Source: Candidatus Eiseniibacteriota bacterium
Lineage (GTDB): Bacteria; Eisenbacteria; RBG-16-71-46; CAIMUX01
DNA: 64,000 nt
Direction: 5' to 3'
NCBI GenBank assembly: GCA_020633975.1
Contig: JACKCR010000004.1
Coordinates: 62,001-126,000 of the forward strand
Shown: in pieces, positions 1 to 7,860 of the stretch
Position numbering within the stretch: the stretch's first letter is position 1
How the letters are laid out: every line of letters begins with the position of its first letter
Made by a program: the position numbers and the translations under genes
The notes under the pieces: model-generated
Seen by the model: only the letters and a program-made list of their open reading frames with translations
What the model was told of the DNA's origin: nothing
Database searches by the model: none

Positions 1-66
1 CTCTACAAGGACGGCAAGCTCGTCACCAAGGACAGCCAGCAGGTCTTCAAACACCTCAACTCGTAG
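1..66 (+). CDS. C-terminal end of an unidentified protein (truncated by window edge)
   Basis: The first 22 codons of the window form an open frame that ends at a TAG stop; the visible residues are LYKDGKLVTKDSQQVFKHLN plus a final serine. The 'D-G-K-x-V-x-x-S-x-x-x-x-x-x-L' pattern recalls the substrate-side end of a glutaredoxin or glutathione-S-transferase N-terminal thioredoxin fold, but 21 residues are too few to decide. It converges on the HerA-like gene with only about 40 bases between the two stops. No function is claimed. Confidence 0.45.
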   Translation, partial: LYKDGKLVTKDSQQVFKHLNS

Positions 67-105
67 CCCACCCCCCTCGCGTCCAAGGTGACGTGCTCTG
101 GGCGC

Positions 106-2589
106 TCAGTCGGCCAGGACCTCGACCACATAGAGCGGCTCGAGGTCCTGTCCGGTTCTAGCCCACGGAGTCCAGACGACGGCGAGTTCCTCGACCGAGA
201 TCTCGGACTTCTTCGGTGGGATCTCCACCCGCTCCAGCTCGAGGTTTTGAACTTCGAACTCGTTCTTCATCTCGTCCACTTCCGATTGGAACTCCCGCTC
301 GAGATCTGCGAGTTCAGCTTGCAGGCTCTCGAGGTTGTCCTCTGCCCGGCCCAGATCCCCTTGTTCCCGCGAAACCCTCGATGCGCTCCGCATCGCGGTC
401 GTCGCACGCCCGACGTTGGTCGAACTCACCTTCTTCTTCCCGAAGAACGCCCCGAGCACGGTCGCGCCGACGGAGATCGCCGTCTGGAACTTCTGTTGCT
501 TGAGTTGATCCTCCTCGCGCGCGATCCGCTCTTCTGCCTTCGAGATCTTGTTTCGGACCGTGTCGAGCTTCTTCTCGTACTTCTCGCGGAGCTTGCCCAC
601 TCGAAGGTCCCGCTCCTCGCGCGAGGCCAGGGCAAGTCGGCCCCGGAACTCGGCCTCGGACTCTTCCGGGGCAGACACCGTGTCGAGGGAGTCGCATGCC
701 ATGAGCGCGAGGAGCTCAGTGCGGTAAAGGGACTGGACCAGTGATTTCGACCAAGACTTGTAGGTGGCGGGACGTTCTGCCTCCACCGGCAGATCGCCGA
801 ACGTGGCGCCTGGAGCGGGTGCATCGTCATAGTCGAGTTCGGGCGTGATCCGCTCCAACCCGTCCCAAGGAGTGCGGGCCGTCTCCGGGTCCAGCAGAGC
901 CATGACGAAGCGATCCACCCAGACGTCGACGTCGTACTTGGCCCTGGTGTAGTGGAGTCGTGTCTTCGCGATGAGCGTCGGCCGATAGACGATCGAGCTC
1001 GAGTCGACACGGCCCGTCCATGCGAGGAACCGTTCAGTGACGTCGGGCGGAAGTAGCGGGCGCGGGGGAGTCGCGGCGGCCTCGCTGCCGGCCGGCTTTC
1101 CGGTGGGTGCTGGGCTGCCCACGGATGTCGTGTCACCGCTGCCCCTCTGCGCTCCGGCGATCTTCGGCGCCGTTCGTCTCGGATCCATCAGAACCTGGAT
1201 CTGTTGCCGGGTCAGCGGTCCACGCAGGTAGGAGAGCGCCCACCGGGTGTGGAAGAGCGTCGGCTCCGCGTCGTGCACGTTGTTCATGAGGAAGACGCGC
1301 TTGCCCAAGCCGGAGAGGAGAGTGTCCATCTGAGCCCGGTCGAAGGACTGCGAGTTTGCGGCGGCCGCTCCTTCGAGACCGTCGATGACCCGCATCTTGT
1401 CCCGCTCCGTTTGCAGTCGCCCGAGGAACCAGGTTCCGCAGTTCGAGAGGCCCTTGTAGTCGAGATCGACCGGGTTCTGCGTCGAGAGCACGACGCCGAC
1501 ACCGAAAGCGCGTGCCTGCTTGAGCAGGGTCAGCATCGGTGTCTTGGACGGCGGGTTCTTGGACGGCGGGAAGTAGCCGAAGATCTCGTCCATGTAGAGG
1601 AGAGCACGGAGGCTCGAGGTGCCGCTCTGGACTCTCATCCACGAGATCAACTCGTTGAGGAGCAGCGTGACGAAGAACATACGCTCCGCCTCGGAGAGGT
1701 GGGCGATCGACAGGATCGCGATGCGCGGCCTTCCGTCTGGGGCGTAGAGCAGCTTCGGGATCTCCAGAGGATCGCCTTCCATCCAGACCGAGAACCCGGG
1801 CGATGCGAGTAGGTTGTTGAGCCGCATCGAGAGGCCCAGGCGGTCCTTCGCGGGGAAGATCGCCTCCAAGTCCATCACTCCGATCCGGTCGAACGGTGGG
1901 CTCTGGATCTCTCGGATCATGCTCGGCAAGTCGAGGGATCGACCTTCCCGCCAGGCACGATCGAGAAGATTCGCGAGGAGGATGTGCTCCCGGCTTTGGA
2001 TCGGGTCCGCATCGATCCCGATGAGCCCCAGAAGCCCCGACACCGTTCCGTTGATCTTCTCGCGGAGAGCATCCGGGTCCGAGAGGATCGCATCGGGTGG
2101 AGCCGAGAACGAGCGAAGTACTTTCAGGGGCAATCCGGAGTTGCTGCCCGGGGTGTAGATCACGAAGTCGGCGGCGTCGCGGAGCCGTTGGATCCGGTCG
2201 CCGTCCTGTCCCCACTTGGCAAGGCCGTCTTTCCAGAGCTTGGCCGTCGATGCGGCGAACGCGTCCGGAGTGAGTCCCTTGCGCGTCGCTTCGGCCGGGT
2301 CGACCCACGGCGCGAAACTCGAGGGCTCGAGGTCGGGGAAGGTGAGGAGCAGGTTCCCGAGGTCGCCCTTCGGGTCGATGACCAGAGCGGGAATCCCGTC
2401 TATCGCTGCCTCTTCGAGCAACGTGACGCAGAGCCCGGTCTTCCCGCTCCCGGTCATCCCCACGCAGAGTGCATGGGTGGTCAGATCTTTGGCGTCGTAG
2501 AGGACCAAGTCCTCGGTCGGATCCGGCGCGCCCGGTTCGGTCCGCTTTCCGAGGTAGAACGCCCCCAACTTCTCGTAGATCTCGGACAT
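106..2589 (-). CDS. HerA/DUF853-like AAA ATPase with C-terminal coiled coil
   Basis: This 827-residue protein belongs to the HerA/FtsK-type P-loop superfamily. Walker A is GMTGSGKT at residues 44-51, Walker B is LLYMDEIF around 330-337, and a sensor-like 'STQNP' lies near 369. After the ATPase core there is a proline-rich linker (about 480-520) and then long charged helices from about 660 to 815 that look like coiled coil. Relatives are DNA translocases or ATPases of unclear role; no nuclease partner such as NurA is adjacent, so a DNA-repair role is not shown. I chose the ATG at 2589 because a strong AGGAGG site lies just upstream; the longer reading adds only MRRRRRRH, which covers that ribosome site. 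Confidence 0.8.
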   Translation of the reverse strand: MSEIYEKLGAFYLGKRTEPGAPDPTEDLVLYDAKDLTTHALCVGMTGSGKTGLCVTLLEEAAIDGIPALVIDPKGDLGNLLLTFPDLEPSSFAPWVDPAEATRKGLTPDAFAASTAKLWKDGLAKWGQDGDRIQRLRDAADFVIYTPGSNSGLPLKVLRSFSAPPDAILSDPDALREKINGTVSGLLGLIGIDADPIQSREHILLANLLDRAWREGRSLDLPSMIREIQSPPFDRIGVMDLEAIFPAKDRLGLSMRLNNLLASPGFSVWMEGDPLEIPKLLYAPDGRPRIAILSIAHLSEAERMFFVTLLLNELISWMRVQSGTSSLRALLYMDEIFGYFPPSKNPPSKTPMLTLLKQARAFGVGVVLSTQNPVDLDYKGLSNCGTWFLGRLQTERDKMRVIDGLEGAAAANSQSFDRAQMDTLLSGLGKRVFLMNNVHDAEPTLFHTRWALSYLRGPLTRQQIQVLMDPRRTAPKIAGAQRGSGDTTSVGSPAPTGKPAGSEAAATPPRPLLPPDVTERFLAWTGRVDSSSIVYRPTLIAKTRLHYTRAKYDVDVWVDRFVMALLDPETARTPWDGLERITPELDYDDAPAPGATFGDLPVEAERPATYKSWSKSLVQSLYRTELLALMACDSLDTVSAPEESEAEFRGRLALASREERDLRVGKLREKYEKKLDTVRNKISKAEERIAREEDQLKQQKFQTAISVGATVLGAFFGKKKVSSTNVGRATTAMRSASRVSREQGDLGRAEDNLESLQAELADLEREFQSEVDEMKNEFEVQNLELERVEIPPKKSEISVEELAVVWTPWARTGQDLEPLYVVEVLAD

Positions 2590-2651
2590 GTGCCTCCTCC
2601 TTCTCCGGCGCATGGTAGCAGGGCTGGCTGAGAAGGAGGAGGCCGGCAGGC

Positions 2652-3293
2652 TTACCGTCTCTTCGGCGGGGATCCGTCCGTCGAAGAGGGGCGGTAGCCT
2701 GCGAGGAGCACCTTGCTCGTGAGCTCCACGCAGTTTTTTACTGCGAGCTTCTTGATTACCTTTCCCCGGTGAGTCTCGACGGTCTTTTCCTTGATCCCGA
2801 GCGTGCGCCCGATGGTGCGGTTCGTCCAGCCTCGGAGGGCGAAGTCCAGCACCTCGCGCTCACGCCGGGTGAGGGAGCGGATGGTGCGGAGTACGTCTTC
2901 CGTCTCCGCCCTCTCTTCACGCACTCTCCGGTCCTCGATCACTGCGTCCTGGAGCCGCGCGGCGAGCTCTTCGTCGCTGAGCGGGCAGAGAAGGAAGTTG
3001 CGGAGGGTCTCAACGGCCTGAGCGGCCCTGTCGATCTCGGGATGGATGGTGAGGAAGAGAACCCGATACTCGGATCCCATCTCCCTCAGGATGTCGAGGA
3101 CCTCGAGGCCGGCGGAGCGCGACGGCCGCAAGTCGAGGAGGAGGATTCCTGGACGATCGGGATCGAAGCGATCCAGAAAGAAGTTTGCCTTGGGATAGGC
3201 TTCGACGCGGAACCCGAAGGACCGCAGCCGGGCGGACATTCCTTCGAGGAACTCCCTATCGTCGTCGACCAGGAAGATGGTGCTCGAGTCCAT
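2652..3293 (-). CDS. LuxR/NarL-type response regulator with atypical receiver
   Basis: This 213-residue protein is a two-domain regulator. The receiver has the acidic cluster DDD at 10-12, the predicted phospho-acceptor D54 in 'LLLDLRP' and T82. The helix-turn-helix (about 139-185) starts 'LTRREREVLD' and ends 'TVETHRGKVIKKL', as in LuxR/FixJ proteins. The residue that is almost always lysine in receivers (the 'KP' motif) is cysteine here, in 'NFLLCPLSDEEL', so phosphorylation-driven switching may be altered or absent. The start at 3293 has a GGGAG site; a longer frame reaching 3524 has no family support. No histidine kinase is adjacent, so it is an orphan regulator. Confidence 0.82.
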   Translation of the reverse strand: MDSSTIFLVDDDREFLEGMSARLRSFGFRVEAYPKANFFLDRFDPDRPGILLLDLRPSRSAGLEVLDILREMGSEYRVLFLTIHPEIDRAAQAVETLRNFLLCPLSDEELAARLQDAVIEDRRVREERAETEDVLRTIRSLTRREREVLDFALRGWTNRTIGRTLGIKEKTVETHRGKVIKKLAVKNCVELTSKVLLAGYRPSSTDGSPPKRR

Positions 3294-3502
3294 GGTTACT
3301 CCCGCGCATGACCGGCTGGGCCGAAACGAGCCAGGGACGCGCACAACCACGAACTCGATCCGCGCCTTCGCGCCAATCGCGTCGTGAGATTGCCCCATCT
3401 CCACCCGGACTACCGAGAGAGTCCGCTCGCCGGTTCCAACTGTCAGCCCCGTCTCGGCGGACGACCGTCGACTACTTCGGTGCCGCCTGCGATTGATGCC
3501 GA

Positions 3503-3542
3503 CCCCATGTCGCTTCCGCGTCACGCGGCACCTGACATGGGG
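3503..3542. promoter_or_regulatory. Nested inverted repeat upstream of the response regulator
   Basis: Arms CCCCATGTC (3503-3511) and GACATGGGG (3534-3542) are perfect complements, and a second stem CCGCG/CGCGG (3516-3520, 3524-3528) sits inside them with a TCA loop. It lies 210-250 bases upstream of the response-regulator start, in the 375-base gap between that gene and aconitase. It could be a leader hairpin, an operator for a dimeric regulator or part of the aconitase 3' region. The rest of the gap shows nothing else I can name apart from the terminator next to aconitase. Confidence 0.45.
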
Positions 3543-3613
3543 CGATACGCATCAGGGGAAACCCCCGATACCATCCGTACGGTAAGGGAACTGAGATGGG
3601 GTATGGTGTACAA

Positions 3614-3645
3614 AGGTGTGTGTCCAATTGGTTGGACACACACCT
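3614..3645 (-). terminator. Strong hairpin after aconitase
   Basis: A perfect 14-bp inverted repeat (AGGTGTGTGTCCAA at 3614-3627 and its complement at 3632-3645, loop TTGG) begins 24 bases beyond the aconitase stop on the minus strand. Only a short T run follows, so it is a likely but not textbook intrinsic terminator; the CCAATTGG centre could also bind a protein. Confidence 0.6.
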
Positions 3646-3668
3646 CGTTCAGGTGTTCGCGGGTTGGC

Positions 3669-5696
3669 TCAGGCTTCGAACTGGGTCGGGTGCCAGTCGA
3701 TTCCGAGTTCGCTCGGAGGAGCCATATAGCCGGCGAGCGCAGAGGCTGCGACCACGATCGGGCTGGCTAGATATCCTTCGCCCCCGATTCCCATCCGGTT
3801 CTGCCAGTTCCGGTTGAACGTCGTGATCGCGCGCTGGCCCGAGGCGAGTGCGTCGGGACCCTGCCCAAAGCAAGGCCCGCACCACGAAGCCCGGATCTGG
3901 CCCCCGACCGAACGGAAGACGTCAGCAATCGAGTCGCCACCCAGCCTCGGCTCCGGAGTCTCGATCTGTGCCTTCACGCCACCCGAGCCTGGGAAGATCA
4001 CGAAGTCCGTCGCCGTGCGAGAGATCCCCTTCGCCTTGCCGGCCTGAATCACGAGCGCTGCCTGGAGCAGGTCTGTATAGCTGCCGTTCGTACAGGACCC
4101 GATGTACGCCTTGTCGAACGTCAGCTTCTCTTTGGCCACCTCGGCTGCGGGGAACGCGTTCCCTGGGCTGAACGGCTTCGCAATCATCGGCACCACGTCC
4201 GAGATGTCGAGAGTCTCGTCGATCTCGTAGCGCGCATCGACACCGGGCCGGATCGGCGGGTAGGGGAGGTCGACCAGCCCCTTCTCGCGATACCACGCGT
4301 AGGTGACTTCGTCCGGGGCGAAGATGCCGTTCTGCGCTTCCGCCTCCGCCATCATGTTCGCGATCGTGTTGCGATAGGCGATCGGCAGTTGCTGGTTCAC
4401 GTCGACGAACTCGACGGACATGCCTTGAGACTGCTTCGCGCCCCATCTCTCCAGAAGGCGCAGGACGATGTCCTTACCGACCACCCAGGGCTGGAGCTTG
4501 CCCGCGATCACGACGCGGCGAGCCTTGGCCATGGTGAAGAAGACGTAGCCGGTGGACCAACCGAATCCAAGGGTGGTCGAGCCGACTCCGATCCCGACGG
4601 CGCCGTACGCGCCGTATGCGCGCGAGTGGGAGTCCGCGCCCGGAATGAACTGTCCGGGGAGCACGAGTCCCTGCTCCGGGAAGTAGAAGTGGAAAATCCC
4701 GTCTCCCGGTGTCGCGAAGTACGGCTTCTCCATCGACTGCGTGCGCGCAAACGCGCGACCGATCTCGGTCTGCTTGTCGTCCGCATCCCGACCTGTGAAG
4801 ACGAAGTGGTCGCTGGCCACGGCTGCCTGACGCGGATGGATCTTGTCGCGCGTGATCTGGTGGAACGTGTGGATTGCGAACGGTGCGGTTCCGTCCGAGG
4901 CGGGAAGGAGGTCGGCATAGACACGCAGCGTGGCGCCTGGGACGACCTCCGCGCTCTTGTCGACGCGGTGCGCCCAGATGATCTGCTCCGTCGTAGTCAG
5001 GCCCTTGGCGACCTTCTCCTCGGGCCATCGGATCTCGGGAGAGCGCCGGGTTGCTGCGGGAAACTCCTGGCGGCCCACGTGGAAGATCCCCCCGCTCTTC
5101 CGAATCTCGTCTTCCTTCTCCGTGAGCGGAACGGGGTCGTAGGTCTTGTCCTGAGTCAGGTTGGTGAGGGCGCGTGACTCGGGCTCGAATCGGAACCGGT
5201 CGCCGTCGCGTGCGTCGGCGACGGCCTCGGGGCACTGGATGACGTGAAGTCCGAGGTTGAGCGAGTTGCGACGGAAGATGTCGCCCATGTTGTTGCCCAC
5301 GACGATCACGAGTTCGTGGCCCGCCTCCTCGCCGATCGCCTTGAGACCGGCGGGAGACATCTCTCGCGAAGAACCGATGGCGAACCGATCGCCCGCGATC
5401 AGGAAGTTCTCGCCCCGATGGACTCTGGCGCGGAAGTCTGGCATCAGGTAGCGGAAGGCGCCTTCCTTCCACCTGCGGTCCAGCTCTTCCAGAGACTCCG
5501 ACACACAGTCCGCCGAAGGCGTGATCTGATCGGTGTCGATTGCGTCCAGCTTCGCGTCCGGCCGCTTCGGATCCCAGAAGATGAGGGCCGTTCCCTCCAC
5601 CGCCGGGCGAGCGCTCGTTTCGTGTTGGGACTTGTCGTCCGAGATGGATTCCAGGTCGACGCCGGGCTTGAGCCGCGCGGATTCGATGACGTGCAC
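3669..5696 (-). CDS. Aconitase-family hydratase with swivel domain first
   Basis: This 675-residue protein carries all aconitase landmarks. The N-terminal part is the small 'swivel' domain (TDQITPS at 55-61, GSSREMSPAG at 108-117). The C-terminal part is the catalytic domain (PGADSHSR about 352-359; iron-sulfur ligands C535 in SCTNGS and C606/C609 in WCGPCFG). In ordinary AcnA and LeuCD proteins the catalytic part precedes the swivel; here the order is reversed, as in AcnB but without the AcnB N-terminal HEAT-like domain. The reaction is probably citrate/isocitrate or a related hydroxyacid isomerisation. I place the start at the GTG at 5696, which has an AAGGAA site; the upstream extension overlaps the ferredoxin gene. 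It follows that gene by 35 bases, so they are probably cotranscribed. Confidence 0.85.
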   Translation of the reverse strand: MHVIESARLKPGVDLESISDDKSQHETSARPAVEGTALIFWDPKRPDAKLDAIDTDQITPSADCVSESLEELDRRWKEGAFRYLMPDFRARVHRGENFLIAGDRFAIGSSREMSPAGLKAIGEEAGHELVIVVGNNMGDIFRRNSLNLGLHVIQCPEAVADARDGDRFRFEPESRALTNLTQDKTYDPVPLTEKEDEIRKSGGIFHVGRQEFPAATRRSPEIRWPEEKVAKGLTTTEQIIWAHRVDKSAEVVPGATLRVYADLLPASDGTAPFAIHTFHQITRDKIHPRQAAVASDHFVFTGRDADDKQTEIGRAFARTQSMEKPYFATPGDGIFHFYFPEQGLVLPGQFIPGADSHSRAYGAYGAVGIGVGSTTLGFGWSTGYVFFTMAKARRVVIAGKLQPWVVGKDIVLRLLERWGAKQSQGMSVEFVDVNQQLPIAYRNTIANMMAEAEAQNGIFAPDEVTYAWYREKGLVDLPYPPIRPGVDARYEIDETLDISDVVPMIAKPFSPGNAFPAAEVAKEKLTFDKAYIGSCTNGSYTDLLQAALVIQAGKAKGISRTATDFVIFPGSGGVKAQIETPEPRLGGDSIADVFRSVGGQIRASWCGPCFGQGPDALASGQRAITTFNRNWQNRMGIGGEGYLASPIVVAASALAGYMAPPSELGIDWHPTQFEA

Positions 5697-5731
5697 GCCG
5701 TGTTCCTTCCCTCGAGTCCGATACCGCGGGT

Positions 5732-6154
5732 TCAGGTCCGTTCCGACTCCGCGGCTCCCTGCAGGGGATGGTCGAGGATGCGATACTCCTCGACCGGGCG
5801 TCCAGCGATGAGATGCTCCTGGATGATCCTTTCCAGGACCGGCGGGTCGCAGTTCGCGTACCACGTCCCCTCGGGATAGACCAGTGCGATCGGGCCTGCC
5901 TGACAGAGACGGAGGCAGTTCGCTTTGGTCCGGGCGATTCCGCCCGCCTCGGAGAGCCCCAGTTCACGAAGCCGGGTCTTGAGGAACTCCCACGCTTCGT
6001 TGGCTCGGTCCCGGTCACAGCACTTCGGGTTGGACTGGTCGCAACATAGGAAGATGTGGCGGCGGGTCTGGCCGATCCCGATCGCGTCTGCTTTCCGCAG
6101 TAGCGCGTCGCGGTCCCCGCTCGCGGAGATCTTCTCAGGCTTCTCGTTGGACAT
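5732..6154 (-). CDS. Thioredoxin-like [2Fe-2S] ferredoxin
   Basis: This 140-residue cytosolic protein matches the Shethna-type thioredoxin-like ferredoxins. Cysteines lie at 37/38 and 45/46 ('[11 protein letters not shown]') and at 80 and 84 ('[10 protein letters not shown]'), fitting a four-cysteine [2Fe-2S] site. It directly precedes the aconitase gene on the same strand, which suggests a link to iron-sulfur or redox handling around the TCA cycle, although that link is inference. The gene is divergent from the HAD-IIA gene, with about 70 bases between them for both promoters. Confidence 0.82.
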   Translation of the reverse strand: MSNEKPEKISASGDRDALLRKADAIGIGQTRRHIFLCCDQSNPKCCDRDRANEAWEFLKTRLRELGLSEAGGIARTKANCLRLCQAGPIALVYPEGTWYANCDPPVLERIIQEHLIAGRPVEEYRILDHPLQGAAESERT

Positions 6155-6225
6155 GACGAGGAGAAGATAGCACGATAGCGTCCGTTCGGTAGAACCTTTG
6201 CAAACGATCGTTCGCAGGAGTCTCT

Positions 6226-6981
6226 TTGAAGCACATCACCACGATCATCAGTGACATCGACGGCGTGATCCTCCACAACAACGCGCTCATCGAGGGCGCG
6301 GAGGGGTACATCAGGAGGATTCAGGAATCGGGGCTCAAGTACCTCTTCCTGACCAACTATCCGTCCCAGACGAGGAAGGACCTCAAGAACCGGATCGCCA
6401 ACGCCGGCGTGGACCTTCCCGAGGAAGCCTTCTACACCTCCGCGATGGCAACCGCTGCGTTCCTCGCGCGGCAGGATGGCAAGAAGGCGTATGTGATCGG
6501 GGATGCTGCCCTCACCCACGAGCTCTACAACGTGGGGTTTCTCATCACCGACATCGATCCCGACTTCGTGGTGGTCGGGGAGACGAAGTCCTACAACTGG
6601 GAAATGATCCAGAAGGCGTCGTGGTTCATCATGAACGGTGCTCGATTCATCGGCACGAATCCCGACGTCGCGGGACCGAAGGGCTTCCCTGCGTGTGGAG
6701 CGCTCTGCGCACCGATCGAGAGGATCACCGGCAAGCGGCCGTTCTTCGTGGGGAAGCCAAGTGCGTGGATGATGAGAGCAGCCCTCAATGCAGTCGACTC
6801 TCATTCGGAGGAGAGCATCATCGTCGGAGACAATCTCAACACGGACATCCTCGCCGGAGTTCAGGCGGGCATGGATACCGTTCTCGTTCTCTCCGGGTAC
6901 TCCTGCGCAGACGATCTCGGCAAGGTGCCGTTCCGTCCGACCCACGTGTTCGAGAAGGCGGGCGACATCGATCTGTTCTGA
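6226..6981 (+). CDS. HAD-IIA phosphatase (NagD-like)
   Basis: The 251-residue product begins with the HAD nucleophile motif DIDGV (D10, D12) followed by a typical NagD N-terminal stretch ('[14 protein letters not shown]'). It continues with the HAD-IIA cap and ends with 'GKPSAWMM' (motif III lysine) and '[10 protein letters not shown]' (motif IV). Such enzymes remove phosphate from small sugars, nucleotides or p-nitrophenyl-type substrates; the natural substrate cannot be read from sequence. The start is TTG at 6226 with a good AGGAG site at about 6216-6220, and no ATG is available before motif I. Confidence 0.85.
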   Translation: MKHITTIISDIDGVILHNNALIEGAEGYIRRIQESGLKYLFLTNYPSQTRKDLKNRIANAGVDLPEEAFYTSAMATAAFLARQDGKKAYVIGDAALTHELYNVGFLITDIDPDFVVVGETKSYNWEMIQKASWFIMNGARFIGTNPDVAGPKGFPACGALCAPIERITGKRPFFVGKPSAWMMRAALNAVDSHSEESIIVGDNLNTDILAGVQAGMDTVLVLSGYSCADDLGKVPFRPTHVFEKAGDIDLF

Positions 6982-7001
6982 GCGCTGGGAACGTCCGTCC
7001 C

Positions 7002-7065
7002 GACGCTTCGTCTTCCTTGCGCCCGGTGCTCTTGACGCTTCGTCTTCCTGACGTTTCGTTTCCTT
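7002..7065. repeat. Degenerate 16-bp tandem repeat
   Basis: Near-copies of GACGCTTCGTCTTCCT occur at 7002-7017, 7034-7049 and 7050-7065 (the last as GACGTTTCGTTTCCTT), with further decayed copies to about 7100. The array fills the space between the HAD-IIA gene and the stop of the converging HAD phosphatase gene. Confidence 0.6.
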
Positions 7066-7104
7066 ACGACTCGTCCTCCGGAGACGACTCGTCTCTCTGA
7101 CGGC

Positions 7105-7860
7105 CTACGCGTCTCCCGTGAGGAGTTGCCGAAGGGTTGGTGCGTCTTCGGCCCACGCGTCGGGGCCGGAAGAGCGTGCGAGTTCGCGGTCTCCGAGTCC
7201 CCAACCGACCAACACGGCAGGGATGCCTGCTGCCCGAGCCGCTTCCGTGTCGATCCAAGTGTCGCCGATCATGACGGCCAGCGCGTCCTCCGCGCTTCGA
7301 CCGGTGCATGCCTGGATGGCGTGCCAGATCGGGTCCGGAGCGGGCTTGCGCTTGGGGAGTGTTTCACCACCGACGACGATCCGGAAGTAGCCAGCGAGCC
7401 CCAGCCGGTCGAGGATGTCCCGACAGAACCCTTCCGGCTTGTTGGACACGATCGCCATCCCTCGGCCCGCGTGCGCGAGGTCACGGAGCAACTCCTCGAC
7501 ACCGCCGTAGACTTCCGTCTCGTCGAGCAGGTGTGCGGCGTAGTGTCCTTCGAAGACGTGAAGCGCGGCTGCGACAGTGTCGCCGGGTGGAGCGCCGCTT
7601 TCTCCGGTCCAGCCCGGATCCCCGTCGAGCCGATAGCCGTACTCTTCGAGACATCGAGCGACCAGGTTCTGCGCGCCCTTGCCGATGTGTCCGACCACGG
7701 TGGGGACGGGGAGCGGCGGGTAGCCGTAGTCGGCGAGCATCCGGTTGATGGAGCTCGCCAGGTCGCGGCTCGTGTCTACGATGGTCCCGTCCAGATCCCA
7801 GAGGAGGAGCCGATCCGGCTCTGCGAACCGACCAACCGGGATGTCACCCCCGCCCGTCAG
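7105..7860 (-). CDS. HAD hydrolase, phosphoglycolate-phosphatase-like, non-ATG start
   Basis: Read from its first ATG (7740) this protein would lack HAD motif I. In the same frame upstream of that ATG the sequence encodes 'LLLWDLDGTIVDTSRDL', the DLDGT nucleophile motif, so the real gene starts earlier. There is no ATG, GTG or TTG in frame between 7740 and the end of the upstream gene. The best candidate is a CTG at 7860, which overlaps the upstream TGA stop (CTGA) and has AGGAGG ten bases before it. That gives 251 residues, the normal size for Gph/PhnX-like enzymes; 'AIVSNKPEGF' and 'MIGDTWIDTEAA' supply motifs II and IV. Translation is probably coupled to the Gre-domain gene. The substrate is unknown. 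Confidence 0.8.
   Translation of the reverse strand: MTGGGDIPVGRFAEPDRLLLWDLDGTIVDTSRDLASSINRMLADYGYPPLPVPTVVGHIGKGAQNLVARCLEEYGYRLDGDPGWTGESGAPPGDTVAAALHVFEGHYAAHLLDETEVYGGVEELLRDLAHAGRGMAIVSNKPEGFCRDILDRLGLAGYFRIVVGGETLPKRKPAPDPIWHAIQACTGRSAEDALAVMIGDTWIDTEAARAAGIPAVLVGWGLGDRELARSSGPDAWAEDAPTLRQLLTGDA

Noticed and set aside
4474-6945. 823-residue minus-strand frame across aconitase, ferredoxin and the HAD gene
   Set aside because: It crosses three well-supported genes in other frames and shows arginine-rich shadow composition.
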